From Micromonospora lutea (GTDB lineage: Bacteria; Actinomycetota; Actinomycetes; Mycobacteriales; Micromonosporaceae), in contig NZ_BOPB01000001.1 in NCBI RefSeq assembly GCF_016863535.1, positions 248,001 through 312,000 of the forward strand: 64,000 bases of DNA. The letters run 5' to 3'. Positions 29,319 to 37,294 of this stretch are shown piece by piece. The notes under the pieces were generated by a model. That model was not told the origin of the DNA and did not search any database. It saw only the letters and a list, made by a program, of their open reading frames with translations. Position numbers and translations under genes: made by a program. Numbering within the stretch: position 1 is the stretch's first letter; each line of letters opens with the position of its first letter.

Positions 29319-30371
29319 TCATGAGAATCCTTCCACTGCGGGTGTGTCGACGGTGGGGGCCGGCTGCGGCGACGGAGCGGTGCCGAAGAGCCTCCGTCGG
29401 CGCAACTGCGCCCAACGGCCGGCCGGTCCGCTCTCGCTGCCCCCGAGCTGCGTGCCGCTGACCTCCGTCCCTGGGTGCCGGGCCGCCTCCTGCGCGGCCT
29501 TCGGCAACGACCGTACGCCTTCGAGGCTGATTGGCGAAGGCCTGCGTTCGGCGCCGTGCCCCAGGGCGGAAATCACCGTCGGCAACAGCGCGGCGGCTGC
29601 CGCCGCGTATCCGTCGGCGGAGGGATGAAACCGGTCCCACGCGAACATCCGTCCCGGCTCGGCGTTGAACCGGGGACCGAGCAGGTCGCCGAGGGAGACT
29701 GTCCGACCGCCGGCCGACACCACCGCGACCGTCTGCGCCGCGGCGAGTTGCCGGCTCCACCGGCGGGCCAACCATCGCAGTGGCGGTTGGATGGGTCGGA
29801 TCGCGCCCAGGTCGGGGCAGGTCCCGACGACCACCTCGGCACCGGCCGCGCGCAACGCCCGGACCCCCTCGACGAGGTAGCGCACGGCCAGGGCCGGCGG
29901 CGTACGGTTGGTGACGTCGTTGCCACCGATGAGGATGACCGCGACATCGGGGTCACACTCCAGCGCCGCCTCGACCTGGTACTTCAGGCCGGCGGAGATG
30001 GCGCCCACCACCGCGAAGCGGTGCAACCGGACGGGACGCTGGAGGCGTCGGGACAGGCCGGTGGCCAACAACGCACCCGGCGTCTCACGGCGTCGGTGAA
30101 CCCCGTAACCGGCGGCCGACGAGTCGCCGAGAATGACCATGGTGATCGCGGTTCCGGGGAACTTCGCGCCGTAGACGCCGTCGCAGCGCGGTGGCGGTGC
30201 CTCGGCCATGGGGATGGTGCGCCGGGCCTGGCGGGCCTGACCGAAGAGCACGCCGGTCGTCGCCGCCGCGGCCGCTACCGTGGCGCCCGTGCCGATGGCT
30301 GCCATCCGTGCCACCCGCAGGGCACGCTGCCAGCGCGGACGATCCGGTACGACGGAACCAGCGACCCCCAT
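29319..30371 (-). CDS. SGNH/GDSL-type hydrolase, paralogue 2 with C-terminal extension
   Basis: 350 residues. Same plan as the downstream paralogue: N-terminal hydrophobic segment (MAAIGTGATVAAAAATTGVLF), then MVILGDSSAAGYG, LIGGNDVT and DRFHPSADGY. It carries an extra C-terminal tail of ~90 residues rich in Arg, Ser, Pro and Gly. Shared blocks such as GTCPDLGA show the two arose by tandem duplication. ATG 30371 is preceded by TAGTGT at 6 nt. Substrate unknown. Confidence 0.87.
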   Translation of the reverse strand: MGVAGSVVPDRPRWQRALRVARMAAIGTGATVAAAAATTGVLFGQARQARRTIPMAEAPPPRCDGVYGAKFPGTAITMVILGDSSAAGYGVHRRRETPGALLATGLSRRLQRPVRLHRFAVVGAISAGLKYQVEAALECDPDVAVILIGGNDVTNRTPPALAVRYLVEGVRALRAAGAEVVVGTCPDLGAIRPIQPPLRWLARRWSRQLAAAQTVAVVSAGGRTVSLGDLLGPRFNAEPGRMFAWDRFHPSADGYAAAAAALLPTVISALGHGAERRPSPISLEGVRSLPKAAQEAARHPGTEVSGTQLGGSESGPAGRWAQLRRRRLFGTAPSPQPAPTVDTPAVEGFS

Positions 30372-30377
30372 ACCGTG

Positions 30378-30383
30378 ACACTA
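30378..30383 (-). promoter_or_regulatory. -10 box of a leaderless promoter for the SGNH pair
   Basis: On the reverse strand, TAGTGT lies 6 nt before ATG 30371, with no Shine-Dalgarno sequence. Confidence 0.5.
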
Positions 30384-30510
30384 GCGCGCCCGTCCGACGT
30401 CCCGCTGTCGTCGTCACGCCGCTCCGGTGCCTGGAAAACGACGGCGGTGGGTACTTGGATGGACGGTGTTGCGGCGGGGCGTCACGCTGCACGTGGAGAG
30501 GAGCACGACG

Positions 30511-30867
30511 ATGGCTAAGACGTTGAAGCGAGGTGCCGCGTTCGTGGCCCTGGCCCGGGCGATGACCGCCGGTGCCCGGGGCGGGCCGTCACTCGGCGCC
30601 CGGATCGGGGCGCTGCCCAGGATGATCGCGGCCACCGCCCGTGGCCAGTACGACGGCGGGCTGCGGCTGGCCATGATGACCGCGGCCACGGCGTACATCG
30701 TCTCGCCGATCGACGTGGTGCCGGAAATGTTCCTCGCGGTGTTCGGGCTGATCGACGACGCGGTGATGGTCACCTGGCTGGCCGGCGCGGTGCTGGCCGA
30801 GACCGAGCGTTTTCTGGAGTGGGAGGCCCGGCGCAGCACCGTGGTCCCTGGGCATGTGGTGCCCTGA
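30511..30867 (+). CDS. YkvA family (DUF1232) small membrane protein
   Basis: 118 residues. The DUF1232 core is AMMTAATAYIVSPIDVVPEMF followed by LAVFGLIDDAVMVTWLAGAVL, giving two short hydrophobic segments. The family is widespread and of unknown function. ATG 30511 has GGAGAGGAG 7 nt upstream, which rules out longer upstream starts. It lies 82 nt before cbs on the same strand. Confidence 0.85.
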   Translation: MAKTLKRGAAFVALARAMTAGARGGPSLGARIGALPRMIAATARGQYDGGLRLAMMTAATAYIVSPIDVVPEMFLAVFGLIDDAVMVTWLAGAVLAETERFLEWEARRSTVVPGHVVP

Positions 30868-30949
30868 CCGACGTACCCTGGGCGGGAACTCCACCTGATT
30901 CACCCGCCCGGCCTGGCGTGCCGGTGCCGGAGCAGAAGGGCACAAAGAC

Positions 30950-32320
30950 GTGCAGTACTACGACAACGTCGTCGAAATGATCGGCAACACGCCGCTGGTC
31001 CGGCTGCGCAACGTGGCCGAGGGCATCCAGGCGACGGTGCTGGCGAAGGTGGAGTACCTCAACCCCGGCGGGTCGGTGAAGGACCGGATCGCGCTGCGCA
31101 TGGTGGAGGACGCCGAGGCGGCGGGAATTCTCCGCCCGGGCGGCACCATCGTCGAGCCGACCAGCGGTAACACCGGCGTCGGGTTGGCCCTGGTGGCCCA
31201 GCTCAAGGGCTACAAGTGCGTCTTCGTCTGCCCGGACAAGGTCAGCCAGGACAAGCAGGACGTGCTGCGGGCGTACGGCGCCGAGGTGGTGGTCTGCCCG
31301 ACCGCGGTGGCACCGGAGGACCCCCGTTCCTACTACAACGTCTCCGACCGGCTGGCCCGGGAGATCCCCGGCGCGTGGAAGCCCAACCAGTACGCCAACG
31401 TGGCGAACCCGCGCTCGCACTACGAGACCACCGGTCCGGAGCTGTGGAAGCAGACCGAGGGACGGATCACGCACTTCGTGGCCGGGGTGGGCACCGGCGG
31501 CACGATCTCCGGGATCGGGCGTTACCTGAAGGAGGCGTCCGGCGGCACGGTCAAGGTCATCGGCGCCGACCCGGAGGGCTCGGTCTACTCCGGCGGCACC
31601 GGCCGGCCCTACCTGGTCGAGGGGGTCGGCGAGGACTTCTGGCCGGAGACGTACGACCGGACGGTGGCCGACGAGATCATCGAGGTCTCGGACAAGCAGT
31701 CGTTCGAGATGACCCGGCGGCTGGCCCGCGAGGAGGGGCTGCTGGTCGGTGGCTCCTGCGGGATGGCGGCCGTCGCGGCGTTGCAGGTGGCCCGCGCCGC
31801 CGGCCCGGACGACGTGATCGTGGTGCTGCTGCCGGACGGCGGCCGGGGCTACCTTTCCAAGATCTTCAATGACGACTGGATGGCCCGTTACGGTTTCCTC
31901 GACGCCGCCGGCTCCGAGCCCACCGTGTCGGAGGCGCTGGCCAGCAAGCCGGGTCGCCTGCCCGAACTGGTGCACGTGCACCCGACCGAGACGGTCCGCG
32001 ACGCGGTGGACTACATGCGCGAGTACGGCGTATCGCAGCTGCCCGTGCTCAAGGCCGAACCGCCGGTGGTGACCGGTGAGGTGGCCGGCTCCATCGCGGA
32101 GAAGGACCTGCTCGACGCGCTCTTCACCGGCCAGGCGCAGCTCCACGACACGATCGAGCGCCACATGGCGCCGCCGCTGCCGATGATCGGCGGCGGTCAG
32201 CCGGTCAGCGAGGCGGTGAACCTGCTGGAGAAGTCCGATGCCGCGCTGGTGCTGATCGACGGCAAGCCCAAGGGCGTGCTCACCCGCCAGGACCTCCTAG
32301 CCCACCTCGGCGCCCGCTGA
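30950..32320 (+). CDS. cbs: Cystathionine beta-synthase
   Basis: 456 residues. It joins serine and homocysteine to cystathionine, the first step of reverse transsulfuration. The PLP domain has NPGGSVKDRIA (Lys44), PTSGNTGVGLA and AGVGTGGTISGIGRYL. Residues ~330-456 hold two CBS domains (VHPTETVRDAVDYMREYGV; PVSEAVNLLEKSDAALVLIDG) that may bind adenosyl ligands. There is no haem-binding N-terminus. GTG 30950 has GAAGGG 9 nt upstream. The partner lyase/synthase gene lies ~9.5 kb downstream. Orthologous by position to Rv1077. Confidence 0.95.
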   Translation: MQYYDNVVEMIGNTPLVRLRNVAEGIQATVLAKVEYLNPGGSVKDRIALRMVEDAEAAGILRPGGTIVEPTSGNTGVGLALVAQLKGYKCVFVCPDKVSQDKQDVLRAYGAEVVVCPTAVAPEDPRSYYNVSDRLAREIPGAWKPNQYANVANPRSHYETTGPELWKQTEGRITHFVAGVGTGGTISGIGRYLKEASGGTVKVIGADPEGSVYSGGTGRPYLVEGVGEDFWPETYDRTVADEIIEVSDKQSFEMTRRLAREEGLLVGGSCGMAAVAALQVARAAGPDDVIVVLLPDGGRGYLSKIFNDDWMARYGFLDAAGSEPTVSEALASKPGRLPELVHVHPTETVRDAVDYMREYGVSQLPVLKAEPPVVTGEVAGSIAEKDLLDALFTGQAQLHDTIERHMAPPLPMIGGGQPVSEAVNLLEKSDAALVLIDGKPKGVLTRQDLLAHLGAR

Positions 32321-32326
32321 ACGTGC

Positions 32327-32379
32327 AAGGAAGGGCACCTTTTTAACGCCTGGTGCATAGCAGGGGCCCCCTCTTAACG
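32327..32379 (+). repeat. Two-module 52-nt repeat, copy 2
   Basis: Modules AAGGAAGGGCACCTTTTTAA and TAGCAGGGGCCCCCTCTTAA. Directly followed by an inverted copy at 32405-32459, so the two can form a long cruciform between the convergent ends of cbs and the acetyltransferase gene. Confidence 0.8.
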
Positions 32380-32404
32380 CCGCCCTCGAATTCGCAAGAT
32401 CGAG

Positions 32405-32459
32405 TGTTAAGAAGGTGCCCTTCCTATACCGCAGGCGTTAAGAAGGTGCCCTTCCTTAC
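32405..32459 (-). repeat. Two-module 52-nt repeat, copy 3 (inverted)
   Basis: On the reverse strand it reads TGTAAGGAAGGGCACCTTCT, then TAACGCC, and a second module TAGGAAGGGCACCTTCTTAA. The first TAA is the stop codon of the acetyltransferase gene. The same TGTAAGGAAGGGCACC overlaps the purE stop at 54933-54935. Confidence 0.8.
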
Positions 32460-32965
32460 AGACTCAGGGTGTAGCGGAGTTGAGGGACCTGGATGGTGCC
32501 GATGAATTCGTTCTGTTCGGTGCCGGTCGGCTGCCAGCCACCACGCTCGTAGAAGCGGCGGGCCGGGAGGTTGTCGCGCAGCACCCAGAGCACCGCGCGC
32601 CGCCACCCCCGCTTCCGCATGCCGGCCAGCGCGTCGCTCATCAGCTCCCGGCCGACGCCTCGACCGCGCTCGGCCGGGGCCAGGTGGATCGCGCAGAGCA
32701 TCCCGGCATCCGACCCGTCCTCGTCGTCCGGGCCGAAGTAGCTGAATCCGGCCAGGGCGTCGTCCCGTACGGCCAGGGTCATCCGGTGACTGTCGCGCTC
32801 CCAGGTCCACCGCTGCGTCCAGTATTCGCCCATCGCCTCCGGCGTCGGGTCGGCCAGCGCCTCGGGCGGCAGGAAAGACGAGTAGGCGGCGACCCGGGAA
32901 CGTTGGTGCAGGGCACCGACCGCCATGAGGTCATCGGAAGTCGCGGCACGTAGCGTGACGGTCAC
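32456..32965 (-). CDS. GNAT family N-acetyltransferase
   Basis: 169 residues of a Gcn5-related acetyltransferase. [20 protein letters not shown] opens the fold, [20 protein letters not shown] contains the acetyl-CoA loop, and [23 protein letters not shown] is motif B. Substrate unknown. GTG 32965 overlaps the rnz stop by 4 nt, so it is coupled to RNase Z. Its TAA stop lies inside repeat copy 3, so the last residues may have been set by arrival of the repeat. Confidence 0.88.
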   Translation of the reverse strand: MTVTLRAATSDDLMAVGALHQRSRVAAYSSFLPPEALADPTPEAMGEYWTQRWTWERDSHRMTLAVRDDALAGFSYFGPDDEDGSDAGMLCAIHLAPAERGRGVGRELMSDALAGMRKRGWRRAVLWVLRDNLPARRFYERGGWQPTGTEQNEFIGTIQVPQLRYTLSL

Positions 32966-33891
32966 TCGTCCGAGGGTACCCGCCGGGGTGGTACCCGAAC
33001 CGTGGTCAGATCCTCGGCGATCACCAGATCCCCGTCGAAGTGCCGGCGGGCCTCGTCGACGAAGCGGGCCGGATCGGCGTACCGCTGGGAGAAGTGGGTG
33101 AGCACCAGTCGGCGTACCCCCGACTCGGCCGCCACCCGCGCGGCCTGGCCGGCGGTGAGGTGCCCGTACTCGGCGGCGAGCGCGGCCTCCGACTCCAGGA
33201 ACGTCGACTCGATGACCAGCAGGTCGGCGTGTTCGGCGAGGGCGTACACCGCGTCGCAGAGCGCGGTGTCCATCACGAAGGCGAACCGCTGCCCCGGCCG
33301 GCGCACGCTCACCTCCTCCCGGGTGACCCGGCGCCCGTCGAGGTCGAGGTGGCCGGTGCGGAGCAGCTCACCGACGGCCGGCCCGGCGATGCCGTACGCG
33401 GCCAGCTTCTCCGGCAGCATCCGACGCCCGTCCGGCTCCAGCAGCCGATAGCCGTACGTCTCGACGCGGTGCCGCAGCCGTCGCGCCTCCAACGTCCCGT
33501 GGCGCAGCACGATCCGCTGCCCGTCCGCCTCGATGGGTTCCACGGCCAGTTCGGCGGTCTCGTGGAAGGAACTGGCGTGTCGCAGCCGGGCGAAGTAGTC
33601 GACACCCCCCGCCGGGAAGTGCACCGCCACCGGGCGGGGCACCCGGTCCAGGGACAGGCGCTGGATCATGCCGGGCAGGCCGAGACAGTGGTCGCCGTGG
33701 AAGTGGGTGACGCAGATCCGGGTCAGGTCGGTGGCGGTGACGCTGCTGTGCAGCAACTGCCGCTGACTGCCCTCGCCGGGGTCGAAGAGGATCACCTCGT
33801 CGTCCCAGCGCAGCACGTAGCCGTTGTGGTTGCGGGCCCGGGTGGGCGTCTGGCTCGCCGTGCCGAGCACCACCAGCTCGCGCATGGACAC
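32962..33891 (-). CDS. rnz: Ribonuclease Z
   Basis: 309 residues. RNase Z trims tRNA 3' ends; it matters for tRNAs without an encoded CCA, such as the tRNA-Leu in this window. The metallo-beta-lactamase site [13 protein letters not shown], the aspartate loop [12 protein letters not shown] and the C-terminal [10 protein letters not shown] are present. GTG 33891 is preferred to ATG 33885 because GGAGG lies 6 nt upstream. It is preceded by a structured 5' region (33916-33977) and possibly a leader ORF. Confidence 0.93.
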   Translation of the reverse strand: MSMRELVVLGTASQTPTRARNHNGYVLRWDDEVILFDPGEGSQRQLLHSSVTATDLTRICVTHFHGDHCLGLPGMIQRLSLDRVPRPVAVHFPAGGVDYFARLRHASSFHETAELAVEPIEADGQRIVLRHGTLEARRLRHRVETYGYRLLEPDGRRMLPEKLAAYGIAGPAVGELLRTGHLDLDGRRVTREEVSVRRPGQRFAFVMDTALCDAVYALAEHADLLVIESTFLESEAALAAEYGHLTAGQAARVAAESGVRRLVLTHFSQRYADPARFVDEARRHFDGDLVIAEDLTTVRVPPRRVPSDE

Positions 33892-33915
33892 GGGCCGCCT
33901 CCGGTGAAGATGAAG

Positions 33916-33977
33916 CGACCCCCGGGGCTTCCGCGCTGACGCGGGCCGGCTGGACTGGGCCGGCACCCCGGGGGTCG
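33916..33977 (-). promoter_or_regulatory. Hairpin in the 5' region of rnz
   Basis: CGACCCCCGGGG (33916-33927) pairs perfectly with 33966-33977; smaller GCCGGC and CCGCG/GCGG helices lie inside. The structure ends 24 nt before the rnz start and would form in its leader RNA if transcription begins upstream. It could be a transcription attenuator or a terminator of the upstream operon. Confidence 0.45.
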
Positions 33978-34073
33978 GGTGGCTGTCGTGGTTTCGCCGC
34001 ACCGCTGCCACACGGTCTCGACGACTCTTACCGTGCCCGTCCGAGGGACGAGCGTCACTGTCGAGGACAGCGG

Positions 34074-34112
34074 CTAGCGGACAGCCACCTCACGAGTCCG
34101 ATTGCTATACAA
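34074..34112 (-). CDS. Possible 12-codon leader peptide upstream of rnz
   Basis: On the reverse strand AAAGGAGGTG (34130-34121), a perfect Shine-Dalgarno sequence, stands 8 nt before TTG 34112. The short frame encodes [12 protein letters not shown] and stops at TAG. Nothing else uses this strong ribosome site. The 315-nt gap 33892-34206 otherwise holds the hairpin at 33916-33977. The opposite strand reads CTGGACCACCTCCTTTC, one mismatch from the 16S rRNA 3' end, so chance or an RNA mimic cannot be excluded. Confidence 0.25.
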   Translation of the reverse strand: MYSNRTREVAVR

Positions 34113-34206
34113 GTCTGGACCACCTCCTTTCCCGTGTACCGTCACGCTATCCAGCCGCCGGCCCACGGGCAACGGATTTCGATCACACTGCCGGTCGTAC
34201 CCGGTG

Positions 34207-35400
34207 TCAGGCGTCCTGGACGATGCCGATCGGGCCCTCGCGGGGGCCGTCGGCGTTGGCCGGCTGCACCGCCAGTGACGGAAAGTCGGCCAGGTCCCCC
34301 TCCGGCTCTGCGTCCCATTCGGGGAACACCAGGTCGCTCTGGAGGTAGAGGCAGATCAACTGGGCCAGGTGGCGCAGTCCTTCCAGGTGGGTGCGCTCGT
34401 GACCGTGGGTGGCGTCGACGCCGAAGCCGAGCAGTGCCACCCGGGCGTGCGCACCGGCCTCCACCGCCGCCGCCACGTCCGAGCGGTAGTAGTCGAAGAC
34501 GTCCCGGACGAGATCCACGTCGTGTTCCCGGGCGATCGCGGCCAGATTGCGGGTGAGGTGGTAGTCGAAGGGCCCCACGCCGTCGCCCATCGCCAGGGTG
34601 GCGCAGTGCTCCCGGGACTGCTGTCCGGGGGCGACCACCGCCGCGTCGACCGAGACGATCTCGGCCACGTCGGGGTCGAGGCCGTGGGACGCGCCGTGGC
34701 CGATCTCCTCGGTCACGGTGATCAGCAGGTGCGCGGTCACCGCGGGCTTCACCCCGGCGTCGACCATCGCCTTCATGGCGGTCAGCACCGCGGCCACCCC
34801 GGCCTTGTCGTCCAGGTGCCGGGACTTGACGTACCCGCTGGGGGTGACCGTCGGGTTGGGCAGGAACGCGACGAAGTCGCCCGCGTCGATGCCGAGCGCC
34901 CGCAGCCCGGCGATGTCCTCCACCGGCTCGTCGACGCGTACCTCCACCTGCTCCCAGCCGATGCCCTGCAGGTCGACCGCCTCGTTGTAGCGGTGGCCGC
35001 TGGCCTTGAGCGGCAGTACCTGACCGGTGATCACCCGATCCAGGTCGTCGGTGAAGATCCGTACGTGGGCACCCTCGGCGAACCGGGCGCTGTGCGTGCC
35101 GATCGGCTTCAGCTCCAGCCGACCGTTCTCCTTGAGCCGCTTGACCATCCCGCCGATCGTGTCGGTGTGCACCACGATGGCCCGGTCCGCGCCGGTTTCG
35201 CGAGGCCCGGGCAGGCAGGCGCTCAGCGCGCCCCGGCGGGTCAGCGTCGACGGGATGCCGAGCGCCGACAGGCGCTCACCGACGTACTGCTGCACATGGT
35301 CGGTGCGTCCCGACGGACTCGGAATGTCGAGCAGCTCGACCAGCACCTGACGGAGATAGTCCAGGTCGATGGGGAGCGGAGTGGTCTTGCGTACGGTCAT
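34207..35400 (-). CDS. M42 family peptidase of the NAGGN osmoprotectant operon
   Basis: 397 residues. M42 enzymes are two-metal aminopeptidases. VHTDTIGGM holds the first metal His and Asp, SRHLDDKAGVAAVL the bridging Asp, and TVTEEIGHGASHG the catalytic Glu pair. The sequence matches the M42 subtype that accompanies N-acetylglutaminylglutamine amide synthesis genes. It may cleave or recycle the dipeptide osmolyte; this is not established. ATG 35400 overlaps the synthetase stop by 4 nt (ATGA), so translation is coupled. Confidence 0.9.
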   Translation of the reverse strand: MTVRKTTPLPIDLDYLRQVLVELLDIPSPSGRTDHVQQYVGERLSALGIPSTLTRRGALSACLPGPRETGADRAIVVHTDTIGGMVKRLKENGRLELKPIGTHSARFAEGAHVRIFTDDLDRVITGQVLPLKASGHRYNEAVDLQGIGWEQVEVRVDEPVEDIAGLRALGIDAGDFVAFLPNPTVTPSGYVKSRHLDDKAGVAAVLTAMKAMVDAGVKPAVTAHLLITVTEEIGHGASHGLDPDVAEIVSVDAAVVAPGQQSREHCATLAMGDGVGPFDYHLTRNLAAIAREHDVDLVRDVFDYYRSDVAAAVEAGAHARVALLGFGVDATHGHERTHLEGLRHLAQLICLYLQSDLVFPEWDAEPEGDLADFPSLAVQPANADGPREGPIGIVQDA

Positions 35401-37292
35401 GCCCCAGATGGTGCCGCACCGGCCGGGGTCCACAGCCGCTGCGGTGCCCGAGTCCCGGGAAAGAGCAGATCCACGAAGCGCTCGGCGGTCGGCTGTGGCT
35501 CGTGGTTGGCCAGCCCGGGCCGCTCGTTGGCCTCGATGAAGACGTGTTCGGGTTGGTCCGGCGCCGGCACCAGCAGATCCAGCCCGGTGACCGGGATGTC
35601 GATGGCGCGACTGGCGGCCACGCACGCCTCGGCGATCGCCGGGTGCAGCTCCCCGGTCACGTCGTGGATGGTGCCGCCGGTGTGCAGGTTCGCGGTGCGC
35701 CGCACGGCCAGCAGCTGACCCTCCGGCAGGACGTCGTGCAGGTGGTGACCGGCCTCGGTGACCACGTCCCGGGTCATGTCGTCGAGCGGGATGCGGGACT
35801 CGCCACCGGTGGCGGCGGCCCGGCGGCGACTCTGCCGCTCGATCAGCTCGGCGATGTCGTGCACCCCGTCGCCGGTGATCGAGGCGGGCCGGCGTACGGC
35901 GGCGGCCACCACCTCGTGATCGATCATGACGACCCGTAGGTCCTCACCGGTGCAGAGCTCCTCCAGCAACACCTCGGGGCAGAACCGGGCGGCCAGTTCG
36001 ACGGCGGCGGCCAGTGCCTCCGGGGTGCGTACGCCGACGGTGATGCCGTTGCCCTGCTCGCCCCGGGCCGGCTTGACCACCAGCTGACCCACCTCGGCGA
36101 GGAACTCCGCGTCAGCGGCGTCGCCGGTGGCGGTGCGTCCACGGGGTACCGACAGGCCGGCCTCGGTCAGGATCCGGCGGGTGACCCGCTTGTCGTCGCA
36201 GCGGCTCATCGCGACCGCCGAGGTCAGCTCGGACAGCGACTCCCGGGTGAGGATGGTCCGGCCGCCGCTGGTCAGCCGCAGCTCCCCCCACTCCGGGTCG
36301 GTCACCTCCACCCGGATACCCCGCCGCATCGCCTCGTCGGCGACGATCCGCGCGTACGGGTTGAGCCCGTCGTAGCCGACCGGCATGGCCGGCAGGAACA
36401 ACCGCTCGTTGATCGGGTTCTTCCGCTTCACGCAGAGCGTGGCGGTGCGGTAGAAGCCGAGCCGCTCGTAGAGGCGGACCGCCCCGGCGTTCTCGGCGAG
36501 CACGGACAGATCGACGTACGCGCGACCCCGGGCCACCAACCGGGCGGCCAGCTCGGTGATCAGTGCCTGCCCGGTCCCGGGCGGAGCCTGGTTGAAGTCG
36601 ACGGTGAGGCACCACAGGCTGGCGCCGTTGTCCGGGTCGTCGAAGACCGCCACATGGTCGATACCGGTGATCGTGCCGACGATCTCGCCGCTGGCCGCTT
36701 CGGCGACCAGGTGCAGGAAGCGGTCGGTCGCGGCGTTGTCGACCAGCACCTCGACCGGGGCGGTGACCATGCCGTTGGCCGCGTAGATCCGGTTGACCGC
36801 GTCGGCGTCGGCGGCGTCACGCAACCGACGGATGCGTACCCCGGGCAGCTCGTTGCGGCCGTCCAGCGGTGCCGGAATCTCGGCGGTGCCGGCCTCCTCG
36901 CTGGTGCCGGATCCGAGCTGGGGCCCGCGATGCTGGCCGCCGAGCGGCAGCCGGTAGGTCAGCGACGGGTCGATGAACAACTCGTCGGGGAGCCGGGAGA
37001 CCAGCACGTGCGGGTCGCGCAGGTAGATGCAGATGTCCCGGGAGCCGGCCGCCTCGGAGCGCAGCACGTCGGCGACCGCGGACTGGTCGGCGAAGGTCTG
37101 GCCGAAGACCAGCCGTCCCCAACCGCAGTCGACGATGACGTCCGTGCCAGCGTCCGGACGTTCGTCGGCGGTCGGGTCGGCGGTGCCGCCCGTGGCGATC
37201 GGATCACCGCCCGGTCCGACCCGCTCGTACCGTCTGCCCGTGCCGCGACCTCGGTCTGTCCGGGCGACTCCGGTGGCCAGGGTGTCGGTCAC
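35397..37292 (-). CDS. ngg: N-acetylglutaminylglutamine synthetase (GNAT plus ATP-grasp)
   Basis: 631 residues with two catalytic parts. A GNAT domain (about 150-305) contains RLRDAADADAVNRIYAANGM and ENAGAVRLYERLGFY. An ATP-grasp ligase (about 380-600) contains VVKPARGEQGNGITVGV, EELCTGEDLRVVMID and FIEANERPGLANHEPQ. This fusion acetylates glutamine and joins a second glutamine, making the precursor of N-acetylglutaminylglutamine amide. The first ~150 residues are a less conserved domain. GTG 37292 begins 2 nt after the asnO-type gene ends. Confidence 0.9.
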   Translation of the reverse strand: MTDTLATGVARTDRGRGTGRRYERVGPGGDPIATGGTADPTADERPDAGTDVIVDCGWGRLVFGQTFADQSAVADVLRSEAAGSRDICIYLRDPHVLVSRLPDELFIDPSLTYRLPLGGQHRGPQLGSGTSEEAGTAEIPAPLDGRNELPGVRIRRLRDAADADAVNRIYAANGMVTAPVEVLVDNAATDRFLHLVAEAASGEIVGTITGIDHVAVFDDPDNGASLWCLTVDFNQAPPGTGQALITELAARLVARGRAYVDLSVLAENAGAVRLYERLGFYRTATLCVKRKNPINERLFLPAMPVGYDGLNPYARIVADEAMRRGIRVEVTDPEWGELRLTSGGRTILTRESLSELTSAVAMSRCDDKRVTRRILTEAGLSVPRGRTATGDAADAEFLAEVGQLVVKPARGEQGNGITVGVRTPEALAAAVELAARFCPEVLLEELCTGEDLRVVMIDHEVVAAAVRRPASITGDGVHDIAELIERQSRRRAAATGGESRIPLDDMTRDVVTEAGHHLHDVLPEGQLLAVRRTANLHTGGTIHDVTGELHPAIAEACVAASRAIDIPVTGLDLLVPAPDQPEHVFIEANERPGLANHEPQPTAERFVDLLFPGTRAPQRLWTPAGAAPSGA

Positions 37293-37294
37293 GG

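Noticed and set aside
34110..34130. DasR (dre) operator TGGTCCAGACTT upstream of rnz
   Set aside because: Only about 9 of 12 positions match TGGTCTAGACCA and the right half fails; there is no GlcNAc or chitin gene nearby.
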